A stretch of 6,026 nt of DNA from an uncultured Clostridiaceae bacterium (GCA_958441075.1 CAUCBQ010000130.1:1-6026), one strand, 5' to 3'; shown: positions 1 to 5,986, numbered from the stretch's first letter. The notes: generated from the letters alone by a model not told the origin. Numbers and translations: made by a program.

Positions 1-866
1 TTAGTGCAGCGGTTCATAATGAAAGCCAGGAATAACTTTTCACGAGTCAAAAAGAAAGTGAGAATGACGCGTTTGGACTCCTGTGACGAATGTACGGTAT
101 CCATTTCGGTGAAATGATCGAGCTCCAGCTTTTGAAAATCTGTAAACATGCGGCCTTGAAAAACAGTACGGTCTTTGATTTGAGTCTTATGAACTTTGCG
201 GGGTTTGAATTTTACTTTACGCTTTAAATCAACATTTCTTGCTGTAAGAATGCCATCATTGAGGTAGGAGTAAAGTGTTCTGACTGACATATCCAGTTCT
301 GGGTGGTTCGTAATGATCTGATAGGGCGATTGTCCCTGATAAATAAGAGGAGTAATGACCATGTCCTTTTGATGCAGCTCATGTTTGGTCATGTTTATAC
401 CAGCTCTGGATGAAGACAGACATTCCTTGTACTTACGGTCTGCAAAGACAGCATCATAACGGTACTTGTGAGCAATGGAACAATGATTGATGGCTTTCGG
501 ACATCCATTACAGACATAAGGAGCCTTATCAAGACGGTTACATAGTTCTTTGACAAAATCGGGGCAGGTTTGGTTACAGGTGGGACAGGAAGTACACTTA
601 ATGTTGCAGAGAATGATTTTTCTGCAAACATTTGTTTTTCTGCAGTGATATCTGTGAACGCAGAAGTTGTGAGCGTTAAAGAAGGCTCCTTTATGATACC
701 AATCGCTTACACGATGGAGCTTCACTTCCTTCGAAATGGTAGTAGGGTCCTTGCATAAGAATCGTGCGATATCTTTAAAGGAGCTACCACTGTTGAGGGA
801 ACGCTCAATGTATTTACGGTCTTCAAGGGAAAGATGTTTCTGGTTACCAGGAATATATTTGCTCAT
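1..866 (-). CDS. IS30-family transposase, N-terminal 288 codons (cut by window edge)
   Basis: This gene encodes a DDE transposase that moves its own insertion sequence. Translated from ATG 866-864 it stays open for 288 codons to the window edge, where a codon is split, so the C-terminus is outside. Seen in order are: an N-terminal helix-turn-helix of the HTH_38 type (about residues 11-50, with LSLEDRKYIE and PTTISKEVK); a cysteine-rich, probably zinc-binding block (about residues 69-129, with many C-x2-C and C-x3-C pairs); a second helix-turn-helix-like stretch (about 171-205, GQSPYQIITNHPELDMSVRT); and the first catalytic aspartate in FTEMDTV (D256). The remaining two catalytic acidic residues should lie off the left edge. 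The start follows an AGAAGGAGA ribosome binding site at ideal spacing. There is no internal stop or frameshift in the visible part, so the element could be intact. Family assignment is firm; the exact IS name is not determined. Confidence 0.93.
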   Translation of the reverse strand, partial: MSKYIPGNQKHLSLEDRKYIERSLNSGSSFKDIARFLCKDPTTISKEVKLHRVSDWYHKGAFFNAHNFCVHRYHCRKTNVCRKIILCNIKCTSCPTCNQTCPDFVKELCNRLDKAPYVCNGCPKAINHCSIAHKYRYDAVFADRKYKECLSSSRAGINMTKHELHQKDMVITPLIYQGQSPYQIITNHPELDMSVRTLYSYLNDGILTARNVDLKRKVKFKPRKVHKTQIKDRTVFQGRMFTDFQKLELDHFTEMDTVHSSQESKRVILTFFLTREKLFLAFIMNRCT

Positions 867-869
867 AGA

Positions 870-881
870 GATCTCCTTCTA
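870..881 (-). promoter_or_regulatory. Ribosome binding site of the transposase
   Basis: Read on the minus strand, GAAGGAGA lies about seven bases upstream of the ATG at 866. It fixes this ATG as the start; no better in-frame start with a ribosome binding site is seen upstream. Confidence 0.75.
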
Positions 882-948
882 CTGCTGTCAGAAGGTCTTC
901 ATGAGCATAGCATGAATATATGAAAGATTAAACTCTACTCATGCAGGA

Positions 949-984
949 GTAAATTCCACCGCATAAGCGGACGGTGGAATTTAC
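949..984. repeat. Perfect 13-bp inverted repeat (hairpin) at the IS30 upstream end
   Basis: GTAAATTCCACCG (949-961) is the exact reverse complement of CGGTGGAATTTAC (972-984), with a ten-base loop. An alternative small stem CCGC/GCGG lies inside it. On the plus strand the stem is followed by TTTTGAAAGTTTT, so it could stop transcription running out of the element. On the minus strand it lies in the probable leader of the transposase mRNA, where such hairpins in insertion sequences often limit read-in expression. The structure is seen directly; its role is inferred. Confidence 0.8.
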
Positions 985-1006
985 TTTTGAAAGTTTTATG
1001 TTGCAA
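978..1006 (-). promoter_or_regulatory. Candidate transposase promoter
   Basis: On the minus strand TTGCAA (1006-1001) is separated by exactly 17 bases from TAAATT (983-978). Each hexamer matches four of six sigma-A consensus positions. The -10 box overlaps the outer arm of the hairpin at 949-984, so the transcript would begin inside that structure. This is a moderate match only. Confidence 0.4.
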
Positions 1007-1032
1007 TTTGATATAGACCTGGTCTTGCAATT
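1001..1032. mobile_element. Probable terminal region of the IS30 element
   Basis: TTGCAATT occurs twice, at 1001-1008 and 1025-1032, flanking a small inverted repeat AGACC-T-GGTCT (1015-1025). The stretch lies between the transposase upstream region and the next gene, where the element's terminal inverted repeat and target duplication should be. The exact boundary cannot be set because the other end of the element is outside the window. Confidence 0.4.
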
Positions 1033-1053
1033 CCTACTCCGGGGTGTTAAAAT
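1025..1053 (+). promoter_or_regulatory. Candidate sigma-A promoter for the TPR-DUF4037-DUF4125 / MerR unit
   Basis: TTGCAA (1025-1030), a 17-base spacer and TAAAAT (1048-1053) point toward the gene at 1117. They match four of six and five of six consensus positions. Transcription would start near 1060, leaving a leader of about 57 bases with an AAAGGAGGGG ribosome binding site at 1099-1108. The -35 box duplicates a hexamer seen at the IS30 end, so this could be a promoter partly supplied by the insertion sequence. Confidence 0.5.
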
Positions 1054-1100
1054 AGACAAACATTCGCAGAAAACAAAAACATTTTATACAAATCATACAA

Positions 1101-1106
1101 AGGAGG
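1101..1106 (+). promoter_or_regulatory. Ribosome binding site favouring the GTG start at 1117
   Basis: AGGAGG lies ten bases before GTG 1117. A second ribosome binding site, GGAGG at 1128-1132, lies five bases before an in-frame ATG at 1138 (residue 8). Both starts are workable. The GTG has the stronger site but a slightly long spacing, so the true N-terminus is not settled. Confidence 0.55.
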
Positions 1107-1116
1107 GGTTTGCAGG

Positions 1117-3489
1117 GTGTTTCGCTTGGAGGAATTTATGAAAGGACTGGACCGGCTGTATGAGAGCGGACAGATGGATTTGGCAGAGGAATATCTTACA
1201 GAAAGCATGAAAACAGCGGGACAGTCAGATGACAGGGGAGGAATTCTGGCAGTTTTAAATGAACTGGTGGGATTCTACCGTGTAAAGGGACAGTATGAAA
1301 AGTGCGTGCTTTGTGCGAAAGAGGCGATGGCCTTGGTAGAGGAGCTGGGGCTTAAGGGAACGCTGCATGATGGAACAACATGCCTGAATGCAGCAACCGG
1401 TTTTCGTGCAGCAGGAAGGTATGAGGAGGCAGAGAGCGCCTACAAAGAGGCAGAGAAGGTGTATGCGGCTCTTTTGAAGGAGCCGGACTACCGTCTGGCA
1501 GGCCTTCACAATAATCTGAGTCTTCTGTATGCGGAAACCGGACGGCTTTCACAGGCTGAAAAAAGAGGCCAAAAGGCTTTGGATATCATCCGACAGCTTC
1601 CGGATGCACAGGCCGAATGTGCTACAACCCTGACCAATCTGGGAAATATCTGTTTTAAGATGCACCGTACAGCCAGAGGAACCCGGTATATGAAGGAGGC
1701 AGTAAAAATTTTTCAGTCTCTTCCCGGAAATCCGGACCCCCATTATCCTTCTGCTCTGGCAGGACTGGCTGAAGCCTGCTTCCATCGGGGAGAACTGGAT
1801 GAGGCGGAAATGTATTACGGACAGGCCATGGAGAGCATCAGCTGTCTGTACGGGAAAAATGACAGCTGGCAGACCTTAAACCGAAACCGGGAGAAGATCC
1901 GCAGCCTGAAGGCCCGCAGAGAAGCTTTTGAAAAGGGCGGGATTCGCGGGCTGGATCTGGCAAGGCGTTTTTATGAGAATGCGGGCCGTCCCATGCTGCA
2001 GGAAAAATATCCTGCCTATGCGGGAAGAATCGCCGCAGGTCTGGCGGGAGAGGGATCAGAATGTCTGGGGTTTGACGATGTGTACTCTACAGATCATGAT
2101 TATGGACCGGGCTTTTGTCTGTGGCTTACCAAAGAGGACTATGAGGCAGTGGGAGAACAGCTTCAGGCAGATTATGACAGGCTGGCAGAGAGCTTTGAGG
2201 GTATTCCTGCGCGAAACACTGCAAAGGAGGGTACAGGCCGCGTAGGCGTCATGGAGATCGATACCTTTTACAAAAGGCTCACAGGATTTGCAAGTGCTCC
2301 GGGCTGTAAAAATGAGGAGGATATGGCATTGTGGAACCGGATTCCTGCGGAGCAGTTAAGGACTGCGGTCAGCGGGGCTGTTTTTGAGGACGGTCTGGGA
2401 GAATTTACCAGACGCAGGAGAGAGTTTGAAACCTATCCGGAAAAGGTGCGCCTGTACCGTCTGGGCCTTTGTCTGGGGAAAATGGCTCAGTCCGGTCAGT
2501 ATAATTATGAGCGGGGCCGCCGCAGAAAGGATATCGGGATGATGCAGGCCAGCCTGGCGGAATTCATCCAGGCTTCTGCAGAGACAGGGTATCTTTTAAA
2601 CCGTCTGTATATGCCGTTTTACAAGTGGAGGCTGCGGGCAATGGATGAGTTTACCTGTGTAACGGAGCTTAAAGGAGCACTTGAGGAACTGGCTGGAAGC
2701 CGTCCGGATGAAGAGGAAACAGAAGAAAGAATTGAGACCGTCTGCGGGATCATTTTAACGGAATTAAGGAATCAGGGTCTGACAGACAGTGATGAACTGT
2801 TTTTAGAGCGTCAGAAGGCGGAGGTGCTTGCGCGTATGGAAAAGTTTTCCGGGCAGGAGGTTCGGGCTCTGGCAGATGAAATTGCCGCTATGGAGTGGCA
2901 GCAGTTCGATCAGGTGAAAAATCAGGGCGGACGGGCTTCCTGTCAGGAAGATCCTAAGACCTTTGGCATTATGCGCAAAAGCCAGTTTTATACCTGGGAT
3001 CTTCCGGTACTGGAAAGCTATCGGAGAGATCTGGAAGAGGCTGAACGGTCGGGCTGGAACCTTTTGACAGAAAAGTATGCCAGGATGATGGAGCATACTG
3101 CGCCTGAGGAATACAAAGCATTAAAGGACAGACTGCCTCATCGGGACAAGGCAAGAAAGGTTCTTGAGGAGCTTCTGGTATCCCTTATGATGGACTGGAC
3201 CAGGGAAGCAGCAGAAAAATTCCCCTCTGTTATGTCTATGGGACGCAGCCTGTCCTCGACAGAGGACGGTATTTTTAATACCTCAAGCGAAACCTATTTA
3301 AGAGGCGAGCTTGGTACATATTCCGACAGGACGCTGGAGCTTTACGCAGCCATGCTTTTAAGCCGGATGAAGGACGGGCGCAATCCTGTAAGGGAAACTC
3401 TGGAGCATACGGCGGCTCTCTATGGTTATCCATCCCTTGAAGAAACAGAAAGGAAGCTTTGCAGAAGACAGGGAAAGGAGACGGAGTGA
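1117..3489 (+). CDS. TPR, DUF4037 (nucleotidyltransferase-like) and DUF4125 protein
   Basis: This is a large soluble protein of 790 residues with no signal peptide or membrane segment. The first 260 residues are about five tetratricopeptide repeats of the kinesin-light-chain type (roughly 45-78, 86-119, 126-159, 168-201 and 210-243), a likely protein-binding scaffold. From about residue 279 comes a DUF4037 domain. It carries G313-S314, an 11-residue gap, then D326-x-D328 (GSECLGFDDVYSTDHD), which matches the metal-binding signature of polymerase-beta-type nucleotidyltransferases. The same domain also has the conserved-looking MAQSGQYNYERG (456-467) and PFYKWRLRAM (500-509). From about residue 585 comes a DUF4125 domain (AAMEWQQF, NQGGRASCQ, MRKSQFYTW). 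The substrate of the transferase-like domain and the role of DUF4125 are unknown. The gene is followed after three bases by a MerR regulator, suggesting cotranscription and a shared job. A GTG start is used; ATG 1138 is an alternative. Domain naming is by recognition, not by search. Confidence 0.9.
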   Translation: MFRLEEFMKGLDRLYESGQMDLAEEYLTESMKTAGQSDDRGGILAVLNELVGFYRVKGQYEKCVLCAKEAMALVEELGLKGTLHDGTTCLNAATGFRAAGRYEEAESAYKEAEKVYAALLKEPDYRLAGLHNNLSLLYAETGRLSQAEKRGQKALDIIRQLPDAQAECATTLTNLGNICFKMHRTARGTRYMKEAVKIFQSLPGNPDPHYPSALAGLAEACFHRGELDEAEMYYGQAMESISCLYGKNDSWQTLNRNREKIRSLKARREAFEKGGIRGLDLARRFYENAGRPMLQEKYPAYAGRIAAGLAGEGSECLGFDDVYSTDHDYGPGFCLWLTKEDYEAVGEQLQADYDRLAESFEGIPARNTAKEGTGRVGVMEIDTFYKRLTGFASAPGCKNEEDMALWNRIPAEQLRTAVSGAVFEDGLGEFTRRRREFETYPEKVRLYRLGLCLGKMAQSGQYNYERGRRRKDIGMMQASLAEFIQASAETGYLLNRLYMPFYKWRLRAMDEFTCVTELKGALEELAGSRPDEEETEERIETVCGIILTELRNQGLTDSDELFLERQKAEVLARMEKFSGQEVRALADEIAAMEWQQFDQVKNQGGRASCQEDPKTFGIMRKSQFYTWDLPVLESYRRDLEEAERSGWNLLTEKYARMMEHTAPEEYKALKDRLPHRDKARKVLEELLVSLMMDWTREAAEKFPSVMSMGRSLSSTEDGIFNTSSETYLRGELGTYSDRTLELYAAMLLSRMKDGRNPVRETLEHTAALYGYPSLEETERKLCRRQGKETE

Positions 3490-3492
3490 TTT

Positions 3493-4329
3493 ATGGCGGC
3501 AAAAAAACTGTATTCCATTGGAGAGGTAAGCAAGCTGTGCAATATTTCCACAAAGGCTCTCCGGTTTTACGATAAGATAGGCGTGATCGTACCGGATGAG
3601 GTGGGAGAAAACGGATACCGCTATTACAGTCAGGATACAATCCTTCGGATTCCCATTGTAAAGTATTACAAGCAGATGGGTTTTAAGCTGGAGGAGATGC
3701 AGGGGCTTGTAAAGGGCGGAGATTACTATGTGGTAGGCGACAGCTTTCAGAATAAAATCAATGAACTGGGAGAGCAGGAGCGGGCGATTCACAACAGCTA
3801 TGTATCTGTAAAGGACTGGTATGAGCTGATTCAGGAGGCTAAGGCGGTGCTCTGCAATAAGATTCAGGAAGTGGGGATGCGCTATGTAGGTGAAGAGCAT
3901 TACTGCTATATGGATCAGGATTTTGAATATCATTACATGGATTCCATCATCAATATTCCGTGGGTCAATTATCTGGACAGCGTGAAAAATGAGATTACCG
4001 GACCTGTGATTCTGGAATTTCCGTCCTGGAAGGAAAAGATGGGAGGAACCTGCAGACGGGCAAGAATTATGCAAAAGCCCATTCATCCCTGCTGCTGCGG
4101 AACCAATGAAGTGAATTTCGGCGGTTTCATGGCAGCGACCATCTATCATGCCGGATCTCATGACGGGATAGAGGAAAGCTATGAAAAGCTGGATCAGTGG
4201 GCGAAAGCCAGAGGGGTATCTCTGGGGCCCAATGTGTATGAGCGGTATGTGGTTGATTACTGGACTACGGCCAATCAGGACGAGTTTGTGACGGAGATTA
4301 TTCTTCCCATAAGCAGCCAGACAAAATAG
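3493..4329 (+). CDS. MerR-family transcriptional regulator with C-terminal effector-binding domain
   Basis: This 278-residue regulator begins with a MerR winged helix-turn-helix (about residues 5-75: YSIGEVSKLCNISTKALRFY, then the wing GYRYYS and a second helical part ending near LEEMQGLV). A linker helix that would form the antiparallel dimer coiled coil follows (about 84-112). The rest (about 118-275) resembles the BmrR/GyrI-like effector-binding fold, ending in the typical VDYWTTANQDEFVTEIILPI. MerR proteins of this size bind a small molecule and untwist long-spacer promoters. Four cysteines, C187 and C200-C202, sit in the effector domain, which is unusual. The start ATG lies three bases after the upstream stop, with GGAG 3483-3486 six bases before it, so the two genes are translationally close. 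A fitting target promoter is found at 4544-4575 before the microcompartment operon. The ligand is not known. Confidence 0.92.
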   Translation: MAAKKLYSIGEVSKLCNISTKALRFYDKIGVIVPDEVGENGYRYYSQDTILRIPIVKYYKQMGFKLEEMQGLVKGGDYYVVGDSFQNKINELGEQERAIHNSYVSVKDWYELIQEAKAVLCNKIQEVGMRYVGEEHYCYMDQDFEYHYMDSIINIPWVNYLDSVKNEITGPVILEFPSWKEKMGGTCRRARIMQKPIHPCCCGTNEVNFGGFMAATIYHAGSHDGIEESYEKLDQWAKARGVSLGPNVYERYVVDYWTTANQDEFVTEIILPISSQTK

Positions 4330-4336
4330 AAAAGAG

Positions 4337-4388
4337 AAACCTTCCCCTATGGGGAAATGAAACAGAAAAACCTTCCCCTATGGGGAAA
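4337..4388. repeat. Two tandem copies of a 21-bp palindromic repeat (31-bp period)
   Basis: Identical 21-base copies lie at 4337-4357 and 4368-4388. Each contains TTCCCC-TAT-GGGGAA, a six-base-pair stem with a three-base loop. They fall between the MerR stop codon and the terminator. They may be 3' mRNA stem-loops or protein-binding sites. Both share the frame TTCC-N6-GGGAA with the spacer of the promoter at 4544-4575. Confidence 0.9.
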
Positions 4389-4407
4389 GGCCGGAAAGAA
4401 GAGAAAG

Positions 4408-4435
4408 AGCAGAAGGAAGCCCCTTCTGCTTTTTT
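4408..4435 (+). terminator. Intrinsic terminator of the TPR-MerR transcription unit
   Basis: AGCAGAAGG (4408-4416) pairs perfectly with CCTTCTGCT (4422-4430) across a five-base loop, and five more T residues follow directly (4431-4435). This is a textbook rho-independent terminator 78 bases after the MerR stop. It separates the first unit from the microcompartment operon, which therefore needs its own promoter. Confidence 0.92.
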
Positions 4436-4440
4436 ATATC

Positions 4441-4543
4441 CCCCGGTTTCTTCGTCATATTGCTGTGAAAAAAGTAACAAAGTTATACAATATATACAAC
4501 GAACTGGTCGGAAAAAGTGCGTTAAAAAAAAGATAAATTACCC
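4441..4543. other. AT-rich intergenic stretch upstream of the BMC promoter
   Basis: This stretch holds no supportable gene. It is AT-rich, with TATACAA twice (4484-4490 and 4493-4499) and a run of A residues at 4524-4531 that could act as an UP-like element for the promoter starting at 4544. No specific operator can be assigned. Confidence 0.4.
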
Positions 4544-4575
4544 TTGACTTTCCATATATGGGAATGGATTATACT
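4544..4575 (+). promoter_or_regulatory. MerR-type long-spacer promoter and operator for the BMC operon
   Basis: TTGACT (4544-4549) and TATACT (4570-4575) each match five of six sigma-A consensus positions but are 20 bases apart. That is too far for unaided use and typical of promoters activated by MerR-family proteins. The inverted repeat TCCAT (4551-4555) / ATGGA (4564-4568) is centred exactly on the middle of the spacer (4559.5), as MerR operators are. A perfect palindrome CCATATATGG (4552-4561) overlaps it. The regulator gene ends 214 bases upstream, making it the natural candidate. A weaker alternative -10, GATTAT at 4567-4572, would give a normal 17-base spacer. Confidence 0.7.
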
Positions 4576-4590
4576 AAATGCACAGAAAAG

Positions 4591-4620
4591 GTATGCTTTT
4601 GATGAAAAGATTATGCATAC
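4591..4620 (+). promoter_or_regulatory. Stem-loop in the 5' leader of the BMC operon
   Basis: GTATGC (4591-4596) pairs with GCATAC (4615-4620), and within it CTTTT (4596-4600) can pair with AAAAG (4605-4609). Transcription from the upstream promoter would begin near 4582, so the structure lies at the very 5' end of the roughly 90-base leader. It may stabilise the mRNA. No known riboswitch is recognised. Confidence 0.4.
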
Positions 4621-4658
4621 TGCGCGCAGGCTGTAAAATTAAAAAAGAGAAGAATGAG

Positions 4659-4664
4659 AAGGAG
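4659..4664 (+). promoter_or_regulatory. Ribosome binding site that sets the BMC protein start
   Basis: AAGGAG ends seven bases before ATG 4672. An in-frame ATG at 4654 would place this site inside the coding region and add MRRRRN to the protein, which family members lack. ATG 4672 is therefore chosen. Confidence 0.85.
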
Positions 4665-4671
4665 AAGAAAC

Positions 4672-4959
4672 ATGAAGTACGATGCATTAGGAATGATCGA
4701 AACCAAAGGACTTGTAGCATCTATTGAAGCGGCAGACGCCATGGTAAAGGCTGCCAATGTAACTCTGATCGGCAAGGAAAAAGTAGGCGGCGGACTTATT
4801 ACGGTTCTGGTAAGAGGCGATGTGGGAGCTGTAAAGGCTGCTACAGACGCAGGGGCAGCGGCTGCACAGAGAATCGGAGAGCTGGTATCCGTTCATGTAA
4901 TCCCCCGTCCCCATGGCGAAGTGGAGACAATTCTTCCGGGAAACGGAAAGGCAGAATAA
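4672..4959 (+). CDS. eutM: Bacterial microcompartment hexameric shell protein (EutM/PduA-like, BMC-H)
   Basis: This 95-residue protein is a single BMC domain that self-assembles into hexamers tiling the facets of a protein-shelled organelle. The match to EutM is strong: it opens ALGMIETKGLVASIEAADAM, has the pore-loop segment KEKVGGGLITVLVRGD, and continues AGAAAAQRIGELVSVHVIPR followed by PHGEVE. The glycine-rich KVGGG turn should line the small central pore through which substrates and products cross. The length is normal for the canonical class, with only a very short tail. It is the first gene of its operon, 18 bases before a DMT transporter. Only one shell gene is visible; pentamer and trimer shell genes and encapsulated enzymes are expected further right. 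The symbol reflects the closest named relative; whether this is an ethanolamine system cannot be decided here. Confidence 0.95.
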   Translation: MKYDALGMIETKGLVASIEAADAMVKAANVTLIGKEKVGGGLITVLVRGDVGAVKAATDAGAAAAQRIGELVSVHVIPRPHGEVETILPGNGKAE

Positions 4960-4977
4960 TCAAAGGAGAGAAAATCA

Positions 4978-5985
4978 ATGAGCGGTAACGCCAATATGAC
5001 AAAAACATCTGCTGCGGATGTGAAGATGAAGCAGCTGAGCAAAAAATTCCGCGTAACAGGCCTTACGGCAGGAGCGCTTTCCGGCCTTACATATGGAATT
5101 TACACCACTCTGGTACTGGTTGCCGGTTACTATGAACCTCTTGTAAGTGCGGTTGGAATTCTGGCCGCTCCTTATGTATGTTCCGGACTGAATGATTTAT
5201 TCGCCGGTATCTGGCTCACCATTTATAATGCCAAAAAGGGACGTCTGGCAGAGCTTGGACGTACGGCAAATACCTTCCCCGGCAAGATGATGATACTGGG
5301 AGCCCTTTTAGGCGGCCCTATCGCCAACGGCGCTTATCTGGTAGGACTGGCCCTGGCCGGCGCTTATGCAATCCCCATTTCCGCAACCTGCGGCCTGTTT
5401 GGAGCTCTGTTTGCATGGATCTTCTTAAAGCAGCGTCCGACCAAGCGTGTAGTTGCAGGTATGCTTACCTGTGTGGCAGGCGCTATTATTATCAACTGGG
5501 TAAAGCCCGAAGGCAGCCCCAATTTCACCCTGGGAATCATCTGCGCGCTCATCGCAGCTGTGTGCTGGGGACTTGAAGGAATGCTTTCCAGCTACGGCGG
5601 AGCCATGATTGATACAGATGTGGCTACCAATATCCGTCAGCTGTTCTCCGGTCTGGTAGATCTGGTAATTATTGTTCCGTTAGTAGGCGGACTTGGCCTG
5701 TTAGGCGGTACCTTATCAGCCGGTATTCCGGCTCTGTGGCTGGCTGTATCCGGACTGAGCGCAGGCGCTTCTTTCCTTCTGTGGTACAAGGCAAATTCCA
5801 CCGTTGGATGTGCCATCGGTATGAGTTTAAATGTTACATATGCGTTCTGGGGCGTATTGTTCTGCATCCTGTTCCTGGGACAGCCTGTAACAACTACCAT
5901 TGTAGTTGGTTCTATCGTAATCATCTTTGGTGCGATTCTGGTTACCATGAATCCGCTGGACTTTTTCAAGAAGGGAGAGGTGTAA
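4978..5985 (+). CDS. DMT-superfamily (EamA-like) membrane transporter
   Basis: This is a 335-residue inner-membrane protein. A polar, lysine-rich N-terminus (about residues 1-24) is followed by about ten hydrophobic segments: roughly 26-47, 56-82, 103-127, 130-150, 157-173, 183-204, 221-244, 249-270, 278-300 and 304-325. The two halves look related (GALSGLTYGIYTTLV versus IAAVCWGLEGMLSSYGG; glycine-rich helices with a charged loop between), as in the duplicated EamA fold of the drug/metabolite transporter superfamily. Such proteins move small metabolites across the membrane. An AAAGGAGAG ribosome binding site precedes ATG 4978, and the gene lies 18 bases after the shell gene and one base before the next start, so it is firmly within the operon. 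By context it probably imports the microcompartment substrate or exports a product; the substrate is unknown. A second in-frame ATG at 4996 lacks a ribosome binding site. Confidence 0.88.
   Translation: MSGNANMTKTSAADVKMKQLSKKFRVTGLTAGALSGLTYGIYTTLVLVAGYYEPLVSAVGILAAPYVCSGLNDLFAGIWLTIYNAKKGRLAELGRTANTFPGKMMILGALLGGPIANGAYLVGLALAGAYAIPISATCGLFGALFAWIFLKQRPTKRVVAGMLTCVAGAIIINWVKPEGSPNFTLGIICALIAAVCWGLEGMLSSYGGAMIDTDVATNIRQLFSGLVDLVIIVPLVGGLGLLGGTLSAGIPALWLAVSGLSAGASFLLWYKANSTVGCAIGMSLNVTYAFWGVLFCILFLGQPVTTTIVVGSIVIIFGAILVTMNPLDFFKKGEV
5972..5980 (+). promoter_or_regulatory. Ribosome binding site of the next operon gene, inside the transporter's 3' end
   Basis: AGGGAGAGG overlaps the last transporter codons and lies six bases before ATG 5987, supporting a tightly coupled downstream gene. 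Confidence 0.65.
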
Positions 5986-5986
5986 G

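Noticed and set aside
1..3. TTA at the left edge read as the transposase stop codon
   Set aside because: The transposase frame places a codon at 3-5 (ACT) and splits the next codon at bases 1-2, so this TTA is out of frame and the gene continues off the window.
395..758. Short open frames on both strands inside the transposase region (395-631 minus and 570-758 plus)
   Set aside because: The true minus-strand frame reads continuously as an IS30 transposase from 866 to the edge; these are off-frame shadows.
3358..4161. 267-codon minus-strand open frame
   Set aside because: It is antisense to the 3' end of the TPR gene and most of the MerR gene, both of which have clear family motifs. Its translation shows no recognisable domain and it lacks a convincing ribosome binding site.
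4337..4388. Two direct repeats considered as a CRISPR array
   Set aside because: There are only two copies with a ten-base gap, each itself a palindrome, and no cas genes. Spacer length is far below that of any CRISPR array.
4482..4500. Imperfect palindrome GTTATACAATATATACAAC as an operator
   Set aside because: Symmetry is poor and its position gives no clear link to a promoter; AT-rich sequence makes chance matches likely.
4602..4727. Possible leader peptide frame starting at ATG 4602 and running into the shell gene
   Set aside because: It has only a weak, distant purine stretch upstream, overlaps the shell gene out of frame, and its lysine-rich product resembles translated ribosome-binding-site sequence.
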